A DNA stretch of 64,000 nucleotides from Roseiarcus sp963741405 (GCA_963741405.1 CAVUHX010000045.1:1-64000); one strand, 5' to 3'. Numbered from the stretch's first letter, positions 18,574-27,848 are shown. Notes: generated by a model from the sequence alone, not told the origin. A program made the numbers and translations.

Positions 18574-19692
18574 GTGATGACAGCCGCACCGTATCTCCGC
18601 CCTCAGCCTAAACCGGGAATATTGGCGATCGACGCCTATGTGCCGGGCGCGAGTTCGGTCACAGGTATCGCCAAGATCCACAAGCTGTCTTCGAATGAAT
18701 CCCCGCTTGGCGCGTCGCCGAAAGCGATTCAAGCCTTCCGATCCATTGCGAGTGGACTGTCGCTTTATCCGGACGGCTCGTCGACCGCGTTACGGGACGC
18801 CATCGGGCGCCGATATGGGCTTGACCCGTCACGCATCATTTGCGGCAATGGATCGGACGAATTGCTTGCTCTGTTGGCGCACGCATACTTGCGATCGGGC
18901 GATGAAGGACTTTATAGCGAATACGGGTTTCTTGAATACCCGATTTGCATTCGAGCGGCCGGAGGCGTTCCGGTCGTCGCCAAGGAGGCGAATAGGATCA
19001 CGAGCGTTGATAATTTGCTGGCCAAAATCAGCCGTGGCACGAAGATCGTCTATATCGCCAACCCCAATAACCCGACTGGAACTTACCTCCCGTTTTCCGA
19101 AATTCGGCGGCTGCATGCTGGTCTGCCGCCAGATTGCTTGCTTGTCGTCGATGCCGCATATGCGGAATACGTAACGCGCAACGACTACGCCGCAGGAATC
19201 GATCTTGCTTCGACCAGCGAAAACGTCGTCGTCACACGCACATTTTCCAAAATCCACGGGTTGGCGAGCTTACGCATTGGCTGGGCCTTTGGCCCAGAGC
19301 ACGTGCTCGACGCGCTCAATCGCATCCGGGGCCCATTCAACCTCAACGGTGCGGCGATCGCAGCGGGAGTTGCGAGTCTCGCCGATACGGCACATATCGA
19401 GAGGGCAATTGAACACAACAGTTTCTGGCTTCCATGGTTGACCGATGCGATATCCGCATTGGCCATCATGGTGACGCCCAGTGTCGGAAATTTTATTCTT
19501 CTGGAATTCAACGCTGCTGCCGGCCGATCGGCGGCAGAAGCGGACGCATTCCTGCGCGCGCATGGGTATATTTTGCGCCCGATGGCAAGCTACCGGTTGC
19601 CGAGCTGTTTGCGTCTCACTGTCGGCGACGAAGAGGCCAATCGAGGCGTCGTCGCCGCGCTGGCAGAGTTCATGCAGGCCCGACGTGATTAA
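18574..19692 (+). CDS. hisC: HisC-like histidinol-phosphate/aromatic aminotransferase
   Basis: 372 residues, fold-type I PLP aminotransferase. LSSNESPLG (38-46), NPNNPTGT (163-170), DAAYAEY (193-199) and the lysine motif TFSKIHGLASLRIG (223-236, Lys226 and Arg234) are all in place. In rhizobia this gene sits between chorismate mutase and tyrA and most likely transaminates phenylpyruvate/hydroxyphenylpyruvate or prephenate as well as imidazole-acetol phosphate. It follows the frameshifted mutase by 139 bp and overlaps tyrA by 8 bp. Confidence 0.92.
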   Translation: MMTAAPYLRPQPKPGILAIDAYVPGASSVTGIAKIHKLSSNESPLGASPKAIQAFRSIASGLSLYPDGSSTALRDAIGRRYGLDPSRIICGNGSDELLALLAHAYLRSGDEGLYSEYGFLEYPICIRAAGGVPVVAKEANRITSVDNLLAKISRGTKIVYIANPNNPTGTYLPFSEIRRLHAGLPPDCLLVVDAAYAEYVTRNDYAAGIDLASTSENVVVTRTFSKIHGLASLRIGWAFGPEHVLDALNRIRGPFNLNGAAIAAGVASLADTAHIERAIEHNSFWLPWLTDAISALAIMVTPSVGNFILLEFNAAAGRSAAEADAFLRAHGYILRPMASYRLPSCLRLTVGDEEANRGVVAALAEFMQARRD

Positions 19693-20653
19693 GCCGCGTG
19701 AGCCGCTGCTCGCCGAACCGATATTCGACGAGCTGGCGATCATCGGGGTGGGACTCATTGGCTCATCCCTGGCGCGCGCGGCCCGATGGAGCAAGGCCGC
19801 AAGGCGCATCGTCATCGCCGATTGCTCGGAAAAAGCGTTGGCGAGCGCGCGCGCCCTGGGGCTCGGCGACGAACTGACGGACGATTTGGCCGGTGCGGTC
19901 CAGAACGCGGAATGCGTGATTCTTTGCGCGCCTGTTGGCGCCAACGAAAGCATAGGCCGCGCGATTGCATCGGCGCTAACGCCGGGGGTGATCGTGTCCG
20001 ACGTCGGCTCGGTCAAAGGCGCAGTGATTTCGACGCTGACGCCGATTCTGCCGTCGCATGCGCGATTCGTCCCCGCCCATCCGGTAGCGGGAACGGAACA
20101 ATCGGGTCCGGAAGCGGGATTCGCTTCTCTTTTCGTAAATCGATGGTGCATTTTGACGCCGCCTGAGCGCACCGACAATGTTGCCGTGGCAAAGGTTCGC
20201 GCTTTTTGGGAAGCGTTGGGTTCGAACGTTGAAATCATGAACGCCGGTCATCACGATCTCGTCTTGGCCATCACAAGTCACGTGCCCCATCTGATAGCGT
20301 ATAACATCGTCGGGACCGCCGCAGATCTTGAGGAAGTAACGCAATCCGAAGTCATCAAATTTTCAGCAGGCGGATTTCGCGATTTCACTCGAATCGCTGC
20401 TTCAGATCCGACGATGTGGAGAGATGTCTTCCTTCACAACAAGGACGCCGTCCTGGAGATGCTTGGACGGTTCAACGAGGATTTGACTGCTTTGCAGCGA
20501 ATGATCCGGCGTGAGGACGGCGACGGCTTGTTCGCGTTGTTTTCGCGCACGCGAGCGATCCGTCTTGGCATCGTAGCGCAGGGGCAGGAGACCGCGGCGC
20601 CAGATTTTGGTCGTCGCCTCAGCGATCCGGGCGAGCGAGATCCGTCAGACTAA
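19685..20653 (+). CDS. tyrA: Prephenate/arogenate dehydrogenase family protein
   Basis: 322 residues from GTG 19685, which overlaps the hisC stop. The N-terminal Rossmann motif GVGLIGSSLA (21-30) binds NAD(P). SDVGSVKG (105-112) and HPVAGTEQSG (132-141) are the substrate-side motifs, and the C-terminal helical dimerisation domain is complete (HDLVLAITSHVPHLIAY). It oxidatively decarboxylates prephenate or arogenate toward tyrosine. With the mutase and aminotransferase it makes a tyrosine/phenylalanine branch operon. Composition is AT-richer than most of the window, as in rho. The next gene converges on it with 45 bp between. Confidence 0.92.
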   Translation: MIKPREPLLAEPIFDELAIIGVGLIGSSLARAARWSKAARRIVIADCSEKALASARALGLGDELTDDLAGAVQNAECVILCAPVGANESIGRAIASALTPGVIVSDVGSVKGAVISTLTPILPSHARFVPAHPVAGTEQSGPEAGFASLFVNRWCILTPPERTDNVAVAKVRAFWEALGSNVEIMNAGHHDLVLAITSHVPHLIAYNIVGTAADLEEVTQSEVIKFSAGGFRDFTRIAASDPTMWRDVFLHNKDAVLEMLGRFNEDLTALQRMIRREDGDGLFALFSRTRAIRLGIVAQGQETAAPDFGRRLSDPGERDPSD

Positions 20654-20698
20654 GCTTGCTAACGGCCTTTCGATTGACTTGCTGGCCCGACCAGAGGC

Positions 20699-21727
20699 TC
20701 AGCGCCCGGTTAGCGACTGCCGGCGGATGCGACGGTCGATAAGGGTCTGCAGCACGACCGAGATGACGATCACGAGGCCGAAGGCGAGCTGGGTGTAAAA
20801 GGCGTTGATGCCCGCCGAGACGATGCCCGCGTTGATCGCGCCGATGATGAACGAGGCGACGAAGGTGCCCACGACCGAGCCCGTGCCGCCGAAGACAGAC
20901 GTGCCGCCGAGGAAGACCGAGGCGATGGTGTTGAGGAGCGACCCTTCGCCCGTGCTCGGCCAGAAGTAGTAGCCGTAGATCGAGCTGATGAGACCGGCGA
21001 ACACCGCGGTGACGCCGACCAGCACAAAGGCCTTGATTTTCACCCGGGCGACGTTGACGCCCATGAGCCGCGCACTGATCTGGTTGTCGCCGACGAGGAA
21101 GACATGCGCGCCGAACCGGGTGCGGTTCAGGAGGAGCCACTCCGCGATGAGGATGGCGACCATCCAAAGCGTCTGGACCGGCACACCGAGATAGGATTCG
21201 CGCAGGAGCGCGTGCATCTGCGGATACTGGTCGGCGGTCAGCGGCACCCCGGTGCCGCCCATCAACACGAGCTCCAGGCCGCGGAAGAGGAATTGCGTGC
21301 CGATGGTGATGACGAGCGACGGGATGTTGAGCGAGGCGACAAGGAGGCCATTGATGAGACCGCAGACGGCGCCGGTCGCAAGGGCGCAGATTAGGCCGAC
21401 CCACCAGGGCGCGCCGGCGTGGGCGGTGATGAGGCAGAACGCCGCCGTGCCCAGCGCCATCACCGAGGGGAACGACAGATCGATCTCGCCGGTGATGACG
21501 ACGAAGGTCAGCGACAGCGCAATAATGCCGAATTGCGGCGTCGTCTCGGCGAAGGCGCGATAGATGTCGAGATCAGAGAAGAAGACCCTGGGCGCCGCGA
21601 TGACGAATCCGAGCCACATCGCCAGGCCGACCCCGATGATGCCGAGCTGGCTGCCGTAGCGGAGCAGCAACGACGGCGGCGCGCCCCTGTTGCCGACCGG
21701 TCGGGCTTCCACAGCGTCTCCGGTCAT
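20699..21727 (-). CDS. CUT2 sugar ABC transporter permease (RbsC/FrcC-like)
   Basis: 342 residues with 8-10 membrane segments and the BPD_transp_2 pattern (GEIDLSFPSVMALGTAAF, GLINGLLVASLNIPSLVITIGTQFLFRG, VFLGGTSVFGGTGSVVGTF). It forms the homodimeric channel for pentose or hexose uptake. Its ATG overlaps the ATPase stop by 4 bp (21724-21727). Gene order binding protein, ATPase, permease is that of FrcBCA/Rbs-type systems, and the araA/araD genes nearby suggest arabinose or another pentose as the substrate. Confidence 0.9.
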   Translation of the reverse strand: MTGDAVEARPVGNRGAPPSLLLRYGSQLGIIGVGLAMWLGFVIAAPRVFFSDLDIYRAFAETTPQFGIIALSLTFVVITGEIDLSFPSVMALGTAAFCLITAHAGAPWWVGLICALATGAVCGLINGLLVASLNIPSLVITIGTQFLFRGLELVLMGGTGVPLTADQYPQMHALLRESYLGVPVQTLWMVAILIAEWLLLNRTRFGAHVFLVGDNQISARLMGVNVARVKIKAFVLVGVTAVFAGLISSIYGYYFWPSTGEGSLLNTIASVFLGGTSVFGGTGSVVGTFVASFIIGAINAGIVSAGINAFYTQLAFGLVIVISVVLQTLIDRRIRRQSLTGR

Positions 21728-22521
21728 TGCGGCAACTCCATCGATCCCGTGCGCGCGACGTGGTAGAGCCGCTCGATCAGCTGATCCATCGTGATGTCGG
21801 CGCGGTTGAACACGCCCGCGACCTTGCCGCGGTCGAGCACGTAGAGTCGATCGACGACGGGATAGATGTTGAAGATGTTGTGGTCGATGAAGATCGCCGA
21901 CTTGCCGACCTCCTTGATGTGGCGGACGAAGTCGAGGGTCTTTTTGGTCTCGGTGAGCGAGAGGCCCATGGTCGGCTCGTCGAGGATGACGAGCTCCGCC
22001 TCGAAATGGAGCGCGCGGGTGATCGCCACGCCCTGCTTCTCGCCGCCTGACATCGTCGCGACCACGTTGTCGGGATGGACGGCGGCGGACGTGAAGCCCA
22101 TATGCTGGCTCATCAGCCGCGCGCAGTCGGCGCGCATGCGCTCGACGTCGAGCAGGCCGAAGCGCGTGCGCAACTCGCGTCCCATGAACATGTTGCGCCA
22201 GATCGGCTGCTTCTCGCAGAGCGCGCGCTCCTGATAGACGGTCTCGATGCCGAGGTCGCGCGCCCGCGCCACGGACCAGTCGTCCACGAGCTTCCCATGG
22301 AAATAGATTTCGCCGCCGGAGTCGGGCTTGTAGAAGCCCATCACCACCTTGATGAGGGTCGACTTGCCCGCGCCGTTGTCGCCCAGGAGCCCGACGATCT
22401 CCCGCCGGTTGACCTGGAAATCGACGTTCGCCAGCGACCGAACCTCGCCGAACGTCTTGGAGACGCTTTTGAGTTCGATCACCGGCGGTTCACCGGCGTT
22501 GGATTTCGCTGGCCCCGCCAT
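21724..22521 (-). CDS. CUT2 sugar ABC transporter ATPase, single-domain (FrcA-like)
   Basis: 265 residues with one nucleotide-binding domain: Walker A GDNGAGKST (47-55), signature MSGGEKQ in place of LSGGQ, Walker B LVILDEPTMGLS, and switch His (FIDHNI). Most CUT2 ATPases (RbsA, AraG) are tandem ~500-residue proteins; the single-domain form is known from rhizobial FrcA. It lies downstream of the binding protein gene, separated by a strong terminator hairpin, so it should be made at lower level than that protein. Confidence 0.9.
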   Translation of the reverse strand: MAGPAKSNAGEPPVIELKSVSKTFGEVRSLANVDFQVNRREIVGLLGDNGAGKSTLIKVVMGFYKPDSGGEIYFHGKLVDDWSVARARDLGIETVYQERALCEKQPIWRNMFMGRELRTRFGLLDVERMRADCARLMSQHMGFTSAAVHPDNVVATMSGGEKQGVAITRALHFEAELVILDEPTMGLSLTETKKTLDFVRHIKEVGKSAIFIDHNIFNIYPVVDRLYVLDRGKVAGVFNRADITMDQLIERLYHVARTGSMELPQ

Positions 22522-22541
22522 CCCGCCTGATCCCTATTTCC

Positions 22542-22572
22542 AAAAAACGAGGCGCCGCCTGCAGCGGCGCCT
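22542..22572 (-). terminator. Intrinsic terminator/attenuator between binding protein and ATPase genes
   Basis: On the minus strand a perfect 9-bp stem AGGCGCCGC / GCGGCGCCT (22572-22550) with a 5-nt loop is followed by CG and six T residues (22547-22542). It sits 24 bp after the binding-protein stop and 20 bp before the ATPase start. Partial read-through would give the excess of binding protein typical of ABC operons. Confidence 0.85.
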
Positions 22573-22595
22573 CCATCATTGCCTCAATCCGGGGC

Positions 22596-23609
22596 TTACC
22601 GGATTTCCTTGGCCGCCAGCGGCGCGACGGCGTCGACGTTCTTGGGATCGACGAAGGCGCCCGCCGTGTTGACGTCGAGGCCCGAGAAGCCGAACTTCTT
22701 GGTCAGGCAGATGTTGAGGATCGGCAGGTAGCCTTGCAGATAGGGCTGCTGGTCGATCACCAGGTCCTGATAGCCGTCCTTGATCGCCTTGGCCGTATTC
22801 GGCGACATGTCGAAGCCGGCGAAGAACACCTGCCCGGGCTTCAGCGAGGCGGCGCGGGCGAAGACGCCAACGTTCGCGGTCAGAGCGCCGTGGTCGGTGA
22901 CGACAAGCTTGATGCCGGGATTGGCCTTCATCACGCCGACGAAAGTCGCGGTCCCGGCGTTGGGGTCGGCGTCGGTCGCCTTATCGAGATCCTGATAGAT
23001 CACCTTGCCGCCGGCCTTCTCGATCGCCTCGATCACGCCCACCGTGCGCGAGCCGCGGTCTCCGCCTTGGCCCTTGAGACCCCAGACGAAGGCTTCGTCG
23101 CCTGCCTTGATGCCCGCCCGCTTGGCGGCCTCGGCGCCGAGCGCGTAGCCGGCGGCGTGATTGGGCGCGCCGACATACCCCATGCCCTGAGGCCCGTATT
23201 TCTCCTGCGCTTTAGGCAGCGCTGTGTTGGCCGTGGTGAAGATGATGCCCTGGGCGAAGGCCTTGTCGATCAGCGGATCGGTAGGGTCGTCGCCCGGATG
23301 CCCCATGAAGGCGATGCCGTCGACCTTGGTCGCGATCGCCTGCTGGAGCTGGGTCAGCATCAGGTTGGGATCCCAGTTCGAGAAGTAGTAGGTCACCGAC
23401 GGTCCGAGGTCGAGTTCGGCCTGCCGATAACCGTTATAGACGTTGTTGGCGAACACGCCGCCCTGCGGGCCGCCCGGGAAGGCGGCGATCTTGACGCCCT
23501 GGCACCATTTCGCCACGGGGTCAGTCGCATGAGCCGATTGCGCGACCCCTAGAGCAAGCACGAGCGCCGCGGCCGCGCACGCCATCTGTCGGAACTGATT
23601 CGATTTCAT
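22596..23609 (-). CDS. CUT2 sugar ABC transporter periplasmic binding protein
   Basis: 337 residues from ATG 23609, preceded by GGGAGGG. The signal peptide is MACAAAALVLALGVAQSAHA. The mature protein is a type I periplasmic-binding fold of the Peripla_BP_4 class (IAAFPGGPQGGVFANNVYNGY, DGIAFMGHPGDDPTDPLIDKAF, AAGYALGAEAAKRAGI, FAGFDMSPNTAKAIKDG). First gene of the transporter operon and separated from the rest by the terminator at 22542-22572. Ligand is probably a pentose judging by araA/araD, though the sequence alone does not prove it. Confidence 0.9.
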   Translation of the reverse strand: MKSNQFRQMACAAAALVLALGVAQSAHATDPVAKWCQGVKIAAFPGGPQGGVFANNVYNGYRQAELDLGPSVTYYFSNWDPNLMLTQLQQAIATKVDGIAFMGHPGDDPTDPLIDKAFAQGIIFTTANTALPKAQEKYGPQGMGYVGAPNHAAGYALGAEAAKRAGIKAGDEAFVWGLKGQGGDRGSRTVGVIEAIEKAGGKVIYQDLDKATDADPNAGTATFVGVMKANPGIKLVVTDHGALTANVGVFARAASLKPGQVFFAGFDMSPNTAKAIKDGYQDLVIDQQPYLQGYLPILNICLTKKFGFSGLDVNTAGAFVDPKNVDAVAPLAAKEIR

Positions 23610-24108
23610 AAATACCCTCCCTTGTAGAGCCGATCGCGCGTCTTCGCCGCGTGTCGCCTGTCGACGAACGGCGGCTGCGATGTGCGCTTCCTCCAATGTC
23701 GTCAGCAGGGATAGTGGACTGGGGCGGCGATTTATTCAACGGTCGACCGATTCGATGCAGATCGTCCGCGCCGGGCCAGAGCCCGCGGACGTCAAGCCCT
23801 ATAGGGCGTACGAACCCGCGCCGATTTGACTCCGATCAACCGCCAGTCGAATTCCGCATCGGGAGTGGCTGCAAGTGTTCCGAAGCGAACCACGGTCGCC
23901 GACCTCATCGGTCGTCAGCGTAAAACCTGCTTGCGGCCCCGACAGCTTCCTGTGCCGACATGAACGCCAACCGCTTACAGACGAGAAGAAGACGAATCCT
24001 CGGGCTCTTACCGGCTATCCATGATCGAGCTGCCTATTCCTGCCCGTCAGCGACAGCGTGATATTCGATGCGCAAGTTTCGTCGTCTAGTCCGCGCGCTG
24101 TTCGGTTC
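23610..24108. other. Intergenic region, about 500 bp, no gene seen
   Basis: It should hold the promoter of the leftward transporter operon; GGGAGGG at 23614-23622 (minus strand) is the ribosome-binding site. I see no convincing -35/-10 pair, operator palindrome or conserved ORF in the rest. Confidence 0.5.
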
Positions 24109-24829
24109 TCAGATGTCGAAGCGCTGCGGTAGGATGACGAGGTCGCGAATCACGACATTGCGCGGGCGGGTCAGCATGAAGAGGACGGCGTCGGCGACTT
24201 CCTTCGGCTCCATGAAGTTGCCGGCCGCGAGCTACGCCTCCAGCCTATCTTTGGGCCAGTCGTCCAATAGCCCTGTCATCACAGGTCCGGGAGCGACGGC
24301 GCCGACGCGGACGCCAAGCTTGGCCACTTGGCGTCTCACGGTGTGGACGAAGGCCTGAACGGCATGTTTGGACGCGGTGTAGATCGGTTCCCAGATCACC
24401 GGAACGACGCCCGCCACCGAACTGGTGATGAGGATGTCGCCGCTTTCCTTCTCGACCATATGGGGCAGGACGGCGTGAACCGAGCGTAACACGGCGTTGA
24501 TGTTGAGATTTAGCATACGATCCCAGGCGTCCGGGTCGCCAGGTCACCACGTCGCCCCCGAAGTAGGCGTGAAAAAAATCGAGTTGGCCAGCCTCCTTCA
24601 GGATCTGCGGCATCATGCCGGCGAGCCTCGAGGGGTTTGTGAGGTCGATCACCAGGGGGATGGCCGAAGGACCCAGATCCAGGCAGACTTGCTTCAGTTT
24701 CTCCCCGGCGCGGTCGATGAGGAAGACTTTCGCGCCCGCCGACAGGATAGCCTTGGCGCACGCCAGGCCTATGCCAGAGGCCGCGCCGGTAACCGCCGCA
24801 ATCTTTCCGCTCAGTTCGTCATTCGCTAT
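24109..24829 (-). pseudogene. Short-chain dehydrogenase, at least three lesions
   Basis: Reading leftward from 24829: ANDELSGKIAAVTGAASGIG (glycine motif), VFLIDRAGEKLKQVCLDLGPSAIPLVIDLT, then after a frameshift DAWDRMLNLNINAVL, DILITSSVAGVVPVIWEPIYTASKHA (Ser and YTASK catalytic residues) and AVAPGPVMTG. Lesions: the expected initiator is ATA rather than ATG (24829-24827); an extra base at about 24541 shifts the frame just before GDPDAWD; and an in-frame TAG at 24234-24232 precedes the conserved tail (FMEPKEVADAVLFMLTRP). It probably once oxidised a sugar or polyol, given its position between a sugar transporter and araA. Confidence 0.85.
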
Positions 24830-25325
24830 GGTAAATCAGGTTGAAAGCGCCGACGCACCGTTTGGAAGGGATTTCTGCGTCCGCGGAGCTCGAACAACTC
24901 CTCTCGTCCGATATGAAGGACTTCAAGTCCGGGCGCCCCCGTCGGTTCTGCCGCTCGCAGCGTCACCGTCGTCCCCCTTTCCCATATCTCGCCGATCGCC
25001 AAGGTTAGCACAACGGATTCTGACCCGCGCCACCTGTTTCGGCTGGCCTGACGATGCTTTCCTGATATCCATTGGATCGGTTCGTGAATGCCGCAAACGA
25101 CCATTCTGCGAGGCGTCTCGCATAGCCTCAGCTGGCGCCGTCGCTTCCAAACTCGAGCCGTGCAACGCCCGACCGCCCGCGCCGGCGCGTCGCTTGAGAA
25201 GCCGCAGGGAGACGACGAATGCCTGGCCGGCGCGCCGGACGCGGGGCGTCGATACGATCCGCCGTCGACACGATCCGCTTTTGCTTCTGATGTGAGCGGG
25301 TCTATGTTTGGGGCAAAACGACGGT
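24830..25325. other. Intergenic region, about 500 bp, no gene recognised
   Basis: Open frames exist on both strands but none shows a family motif or consistent codon bias. Because it lies between a broken SDR and a truncated kinase, it is probably where most of araB and other sequence was lost. Confidence 0.4.
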
Positions 25326-25550
25326 ATGATCGGTAAAGCCATGCAGGAAAGCCCAAACCGGCTCTCGTTCGCCGAGACAGGCCCGCCCGTGCCGGATCAG
25401 TCGGGCCGTCAGTCGGATGCGGAAAACGTGAAGGTTTACGATCGGCTCTACAGGCTCTATCGCATGCTCTACGACAGCTTCGGAGGCGTGAGGAAATCGA
25501 GCCGGATCATGAAGGATCTGATCGAAATCAAATACGCCCAACGGGCGTGA
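25326..25550 (+). pseudogene. araB: C-terminal remnant of an FGGY kinase, probably L-ribulokinase
   Basis: The last 45 or so residues, ENVKVYDRLYRLYRMLYDSFGG and VMKDLIEIK-like (IMKDLIEIKYAQRA), match the end of bacterial ribulokinases, a helix after the FGGY ATPase core. Nothing of the sugar- or ATP-binding domains remains upstream. It lies 70 bp before araA, exactly where araB is expected in an araBAD-type operon. Recognition is from the short C-terminal pattern only, so another FGGY kinase is possible. Confidence 0.6.
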
Positions 25551-25620
25551 GGAGGCGGGGGCGAAGGTTCGGCGACGACGAAGCCGGCCTTCGTTCCCGG
25601 CATTTGAGGATGAGTTTGGC

Positions 25621-27129
25621 ATGATCAATCTTGGCTCCCCGGAAATCTGGTTCGTCTGCGGTTCGCAGCATCTCTACGGGCCCGGGCCGCTGCAGCGGGT
25701 GGCGGCCAATGCGCGCGACATGGCTGGCGGTCTCGGCCAATCGCCGAAGCTGCCGCTGAAGGTCGTCTTCAAATCGCTGCTGACGACCCCGGACGAGATC
25801 GTCCGCCTCTGCATGGAAGCGAATTCGGACGAAAACTGCGCGGGTCTCATTCTCTGGATGCACACGTTCTCGCCCTCGAAAATGTGGATTCGCGGACTGA
25901 ACGCGCTGCAAAAGCCTTTCCTGCACCTCCACACGCAGTTCAACAGGGACCTCCCGTGGGCCTCCATCGACATGGATTTCATGAATCTGAACCAGTCGGC
26001 CCACGGAGACCGCGAGGCAGGGTTCATTCACACGCGAATGCGCCTCGCGCGCAAGGTGGTGGTCGGACATTGGGCCGATCCCGAGGTCCATGAGCGAATC
26101 GGCTCCTGGATGCGGGCCGCGCGGGCCTGGCACGACTGGCAGGGCGCGAAGTTCTGCCGGTTCGGCGACAACATGCGGCAAGTGGCCGTCACCGAGGGGG
26201 ACAAGGTGTCAGCCGAAATGAAATTTGGTTTCGCGACCAACACCTACGGGGTGGGGGACCTCGCAGCCGTGGTCGCCGGCGTGTCGGACGCGGAGGCGAA
26301 AGATCTCGCCGGCGAATACGAAGAGCGCTACCAGGTCGTCCCGGAACTCCGCCGGGGCGGCGAGCGACATGATTCGCTCCTTTACGGGGCGCGGCTCGAA
26401 CTCGGGATGCGCTCGTTCCTCGGCAAAGGCGGCTTCAAAGGCTTTACGACAACGTTCGAGGACCTGCATGGTCTCAAGCAGCTCCCCGGGCTCGCGCCGC
26501 AGCGCCTGATGGAGGACGGTTACGGCTTCGCTGGGGAAGGTGACTGGAAGACGGCCGCGCTTGTGCGGGCGATGAAGGTCATGGCCGACGGCCTGCCGCG
26601 GGGCGCGTCTTTCATGGAGGATTACACCTACGACCTTGGGCCGGACGGCGGTCTGGTCCTCGGCGCGCACATGCTCGAGGTCTGTCCGTCGATCGCCGCG
26701 GGTAAGCCCTCGCTCGAAATTCACCGCCTGACGATCGGCGGGAAGGAGGATCCGGTCCGGCTCGTATTCGACGCGCCGCCGGGACCTGCGCTGAACGCGA
26801 CGCTGATCGACCTCGGCGCGCGCTTCCGCCTGCTGGTGAACGAAGTGACGGTAGTGGAGCACCCGGCGCTGCCGAAGTTGCCGGTCGCCCGCGCCGTCTG
26901 GGAGTGCAAGCCGGACTTCAAGACCGCGTGCACGGCCTGGATTCTGGCCGGTGGGGCGCACCATACGGGGTTCAGCTACGGCGTGACCGCCGAAATGCTG
27001 GAGGATTTCGCCACGATCGCGGGCATCGAATTCATCAAAATCGGCGACGAGATGACGCTGCCCGCGTTCAAGCAGGACCTGCGCAACAACGATGTCTATT
27101 ACTACCTGGCGCAAGGGTTCAGGGCCTAG
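25621..27129 (+). CDS. araA: L-arabinose isomerase
   Basis: 502 residues, full family length. Motifs: EIWFVCGSQHLYG (8-20), ILWMHTFSPSKMW (77-89), HTQFNRDLPW (104-113), SAHGDRE (126-132), FGDNMRQVAVTEGDKVSAE (181-199), and the metal-site regions FMEDYTYDL, HMLEVCPS and GGAHHTGFS carrying the Glu and His ligands for Mn2+. It converts L-arabinose to L-ribulose in the cytoplasm. The gene is intact and followed 23 bp later by araD, but the kinase between these steps is only a remnant. Confidence 0.96.
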   Translation: MINLGSPEIWFVCGSQHLYGPGPLQRVAANARDMAGGLGQSPKLPLKVVFKSLLTTPDEIVRLCMEANSDENCAGLILWMHTFSPSKMWIRGLNALQKPFLHLHTQFNRDLPWASIDMDFMNLNQSAHGDREAGFIHTRMRLARKVVVGHWADPEVHERIGSWMRAARAWHDWQGAKFCRFGDNMRQVAVTEGDKVSAEMKFGFATNTYGVGDLAAVVAGVSDAEAKDLAGEYEERYQVVPELRRGGERHDSLLYGARLELGMRSFLGKGGFKGFTTTFEDLHGLKQLPGLAPQRLMEDGYGFAGEGDWKTAALVRAMKVMADGLPRGASFMEDYTYDLGPDGGLVLGAHMLEVCPSIAAGKPSLEIHRLTIGGKEDPVRLVFDAPPGPALNATLIDLGARFRLLVNEVTVVEHPALPKLPVARAVWECKPDFKTACTAWILAGGAHHTGFSYGVTAEMLEDFATIAGIEFIKIGDEMTLPAFKQDLRNNDVYYYLAQGFRA

Positions 27130-27152
27130 GCGGCGGCTCGGAGGCGGCTGGG

Positions 27153-27848
27153 ATGTACACAGAGCTTAAGCGTGAAGCCTATGAGGCCAATGTCGCCCTG
27201 CCGCGACATGGCCTCATCAACCTGACCTTCGGCAACGCGAGTGCGATCGACCGCGCGAAGGGAGTGTTCGCGATCAAGCCGAGCGGCGTCGATTACGCGT
27301 CGCTCACGCCCGGGGACATGGTGATCGTCGACCTGGACGGGCGCAGGGTCGAGGGACGGCTCAATCCCTCGTCCGACACCCCGACACACAGAAGGCTGTT
27401 TCTCGCCTTTTCAAGCGTCAAAGGGGTGGTCCACACGCACTCATCGCACGCGACCGCCTTCGCGCAGGCCGGCCGTGCGATCCCGATTTTCGGCACGACG
27501 CATGCGGACTATTTCAACGGCGCTGTGCCTGTAACTCGGAAAATGACGCCGACCGAGATCGCCTCGGCTTATGAATGGGAGACTGGAAACGTGATCGTCG
27601 AGCGCCTGGCTGGGCTCGACCCCGCCGACTTTCCCGGCGTGCTCGTCAATCGCCATGCACCATTCACCTGGGGACCGAGCGTCGGCAAAGCGGTCGAGAC
27701 GGCGGTCGCGATCGAATGCATCGCCCATATGGCGCTAATGTCGATGCAGCTCGCGCCGGACCTCGAACCGATCGAGGCGGAGTTGCTCGCGAAGCACTTC
27801 AAACGCAAGCACGGGGTCGGAGCCTATTACGGGCAGGCGCCGGGGTGA
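27153..27848 (+). CDS. araD: L-ribulose-5-phosphate 4-epimerase
   Basis: 231 residues, class II aldolase fold. INLTFGNAS (22-30, the usual WGN with Phe), IKPSGVDY (41-48), SSDTPTH (73-79), the zinc ligands HTHSSHA (94-100), and NRHAPFTWG carrying the third His. It converts L-ribulose 5-phosphate to D-xylulose 5-phosphate, feeding the pentose phosphate pathway. ATG 27153 follows GGAGGCGGCTGGG. It forms an araA-araD unit; without a local ribulokinase the substrate must come from another kinase. Confidence 0.95.
   Translation: MYTELKREAYEANVALPRHGLINLTFGNASAIDRAKGVFAIKPSGVDYASLTPGDMVIVDLDGRRVEGRLNPSSDTPTHRRLFLAFSSVKGVVHTHSSHATAFAQAGRAIPIFGTTHADYFNGAVPVTRKMTPTEIASAYEWETGNVIVERLAGLDPADFPGVLVNRHAPFTWGPSVGKAVETAVAIECIAHMALMSMQLAPDLEPIEAELLAKHFKRKHGVGAYYGQAPG

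Noticed and set aside
16258..20653. Bicyclomycin biosynthesis cluster
   Set aside because: Rho with a changed drug pocket raised this, but there is no cyclodipeptide synthase, P450 or Fe/2-oxoglutarate dioxygenase in the window.
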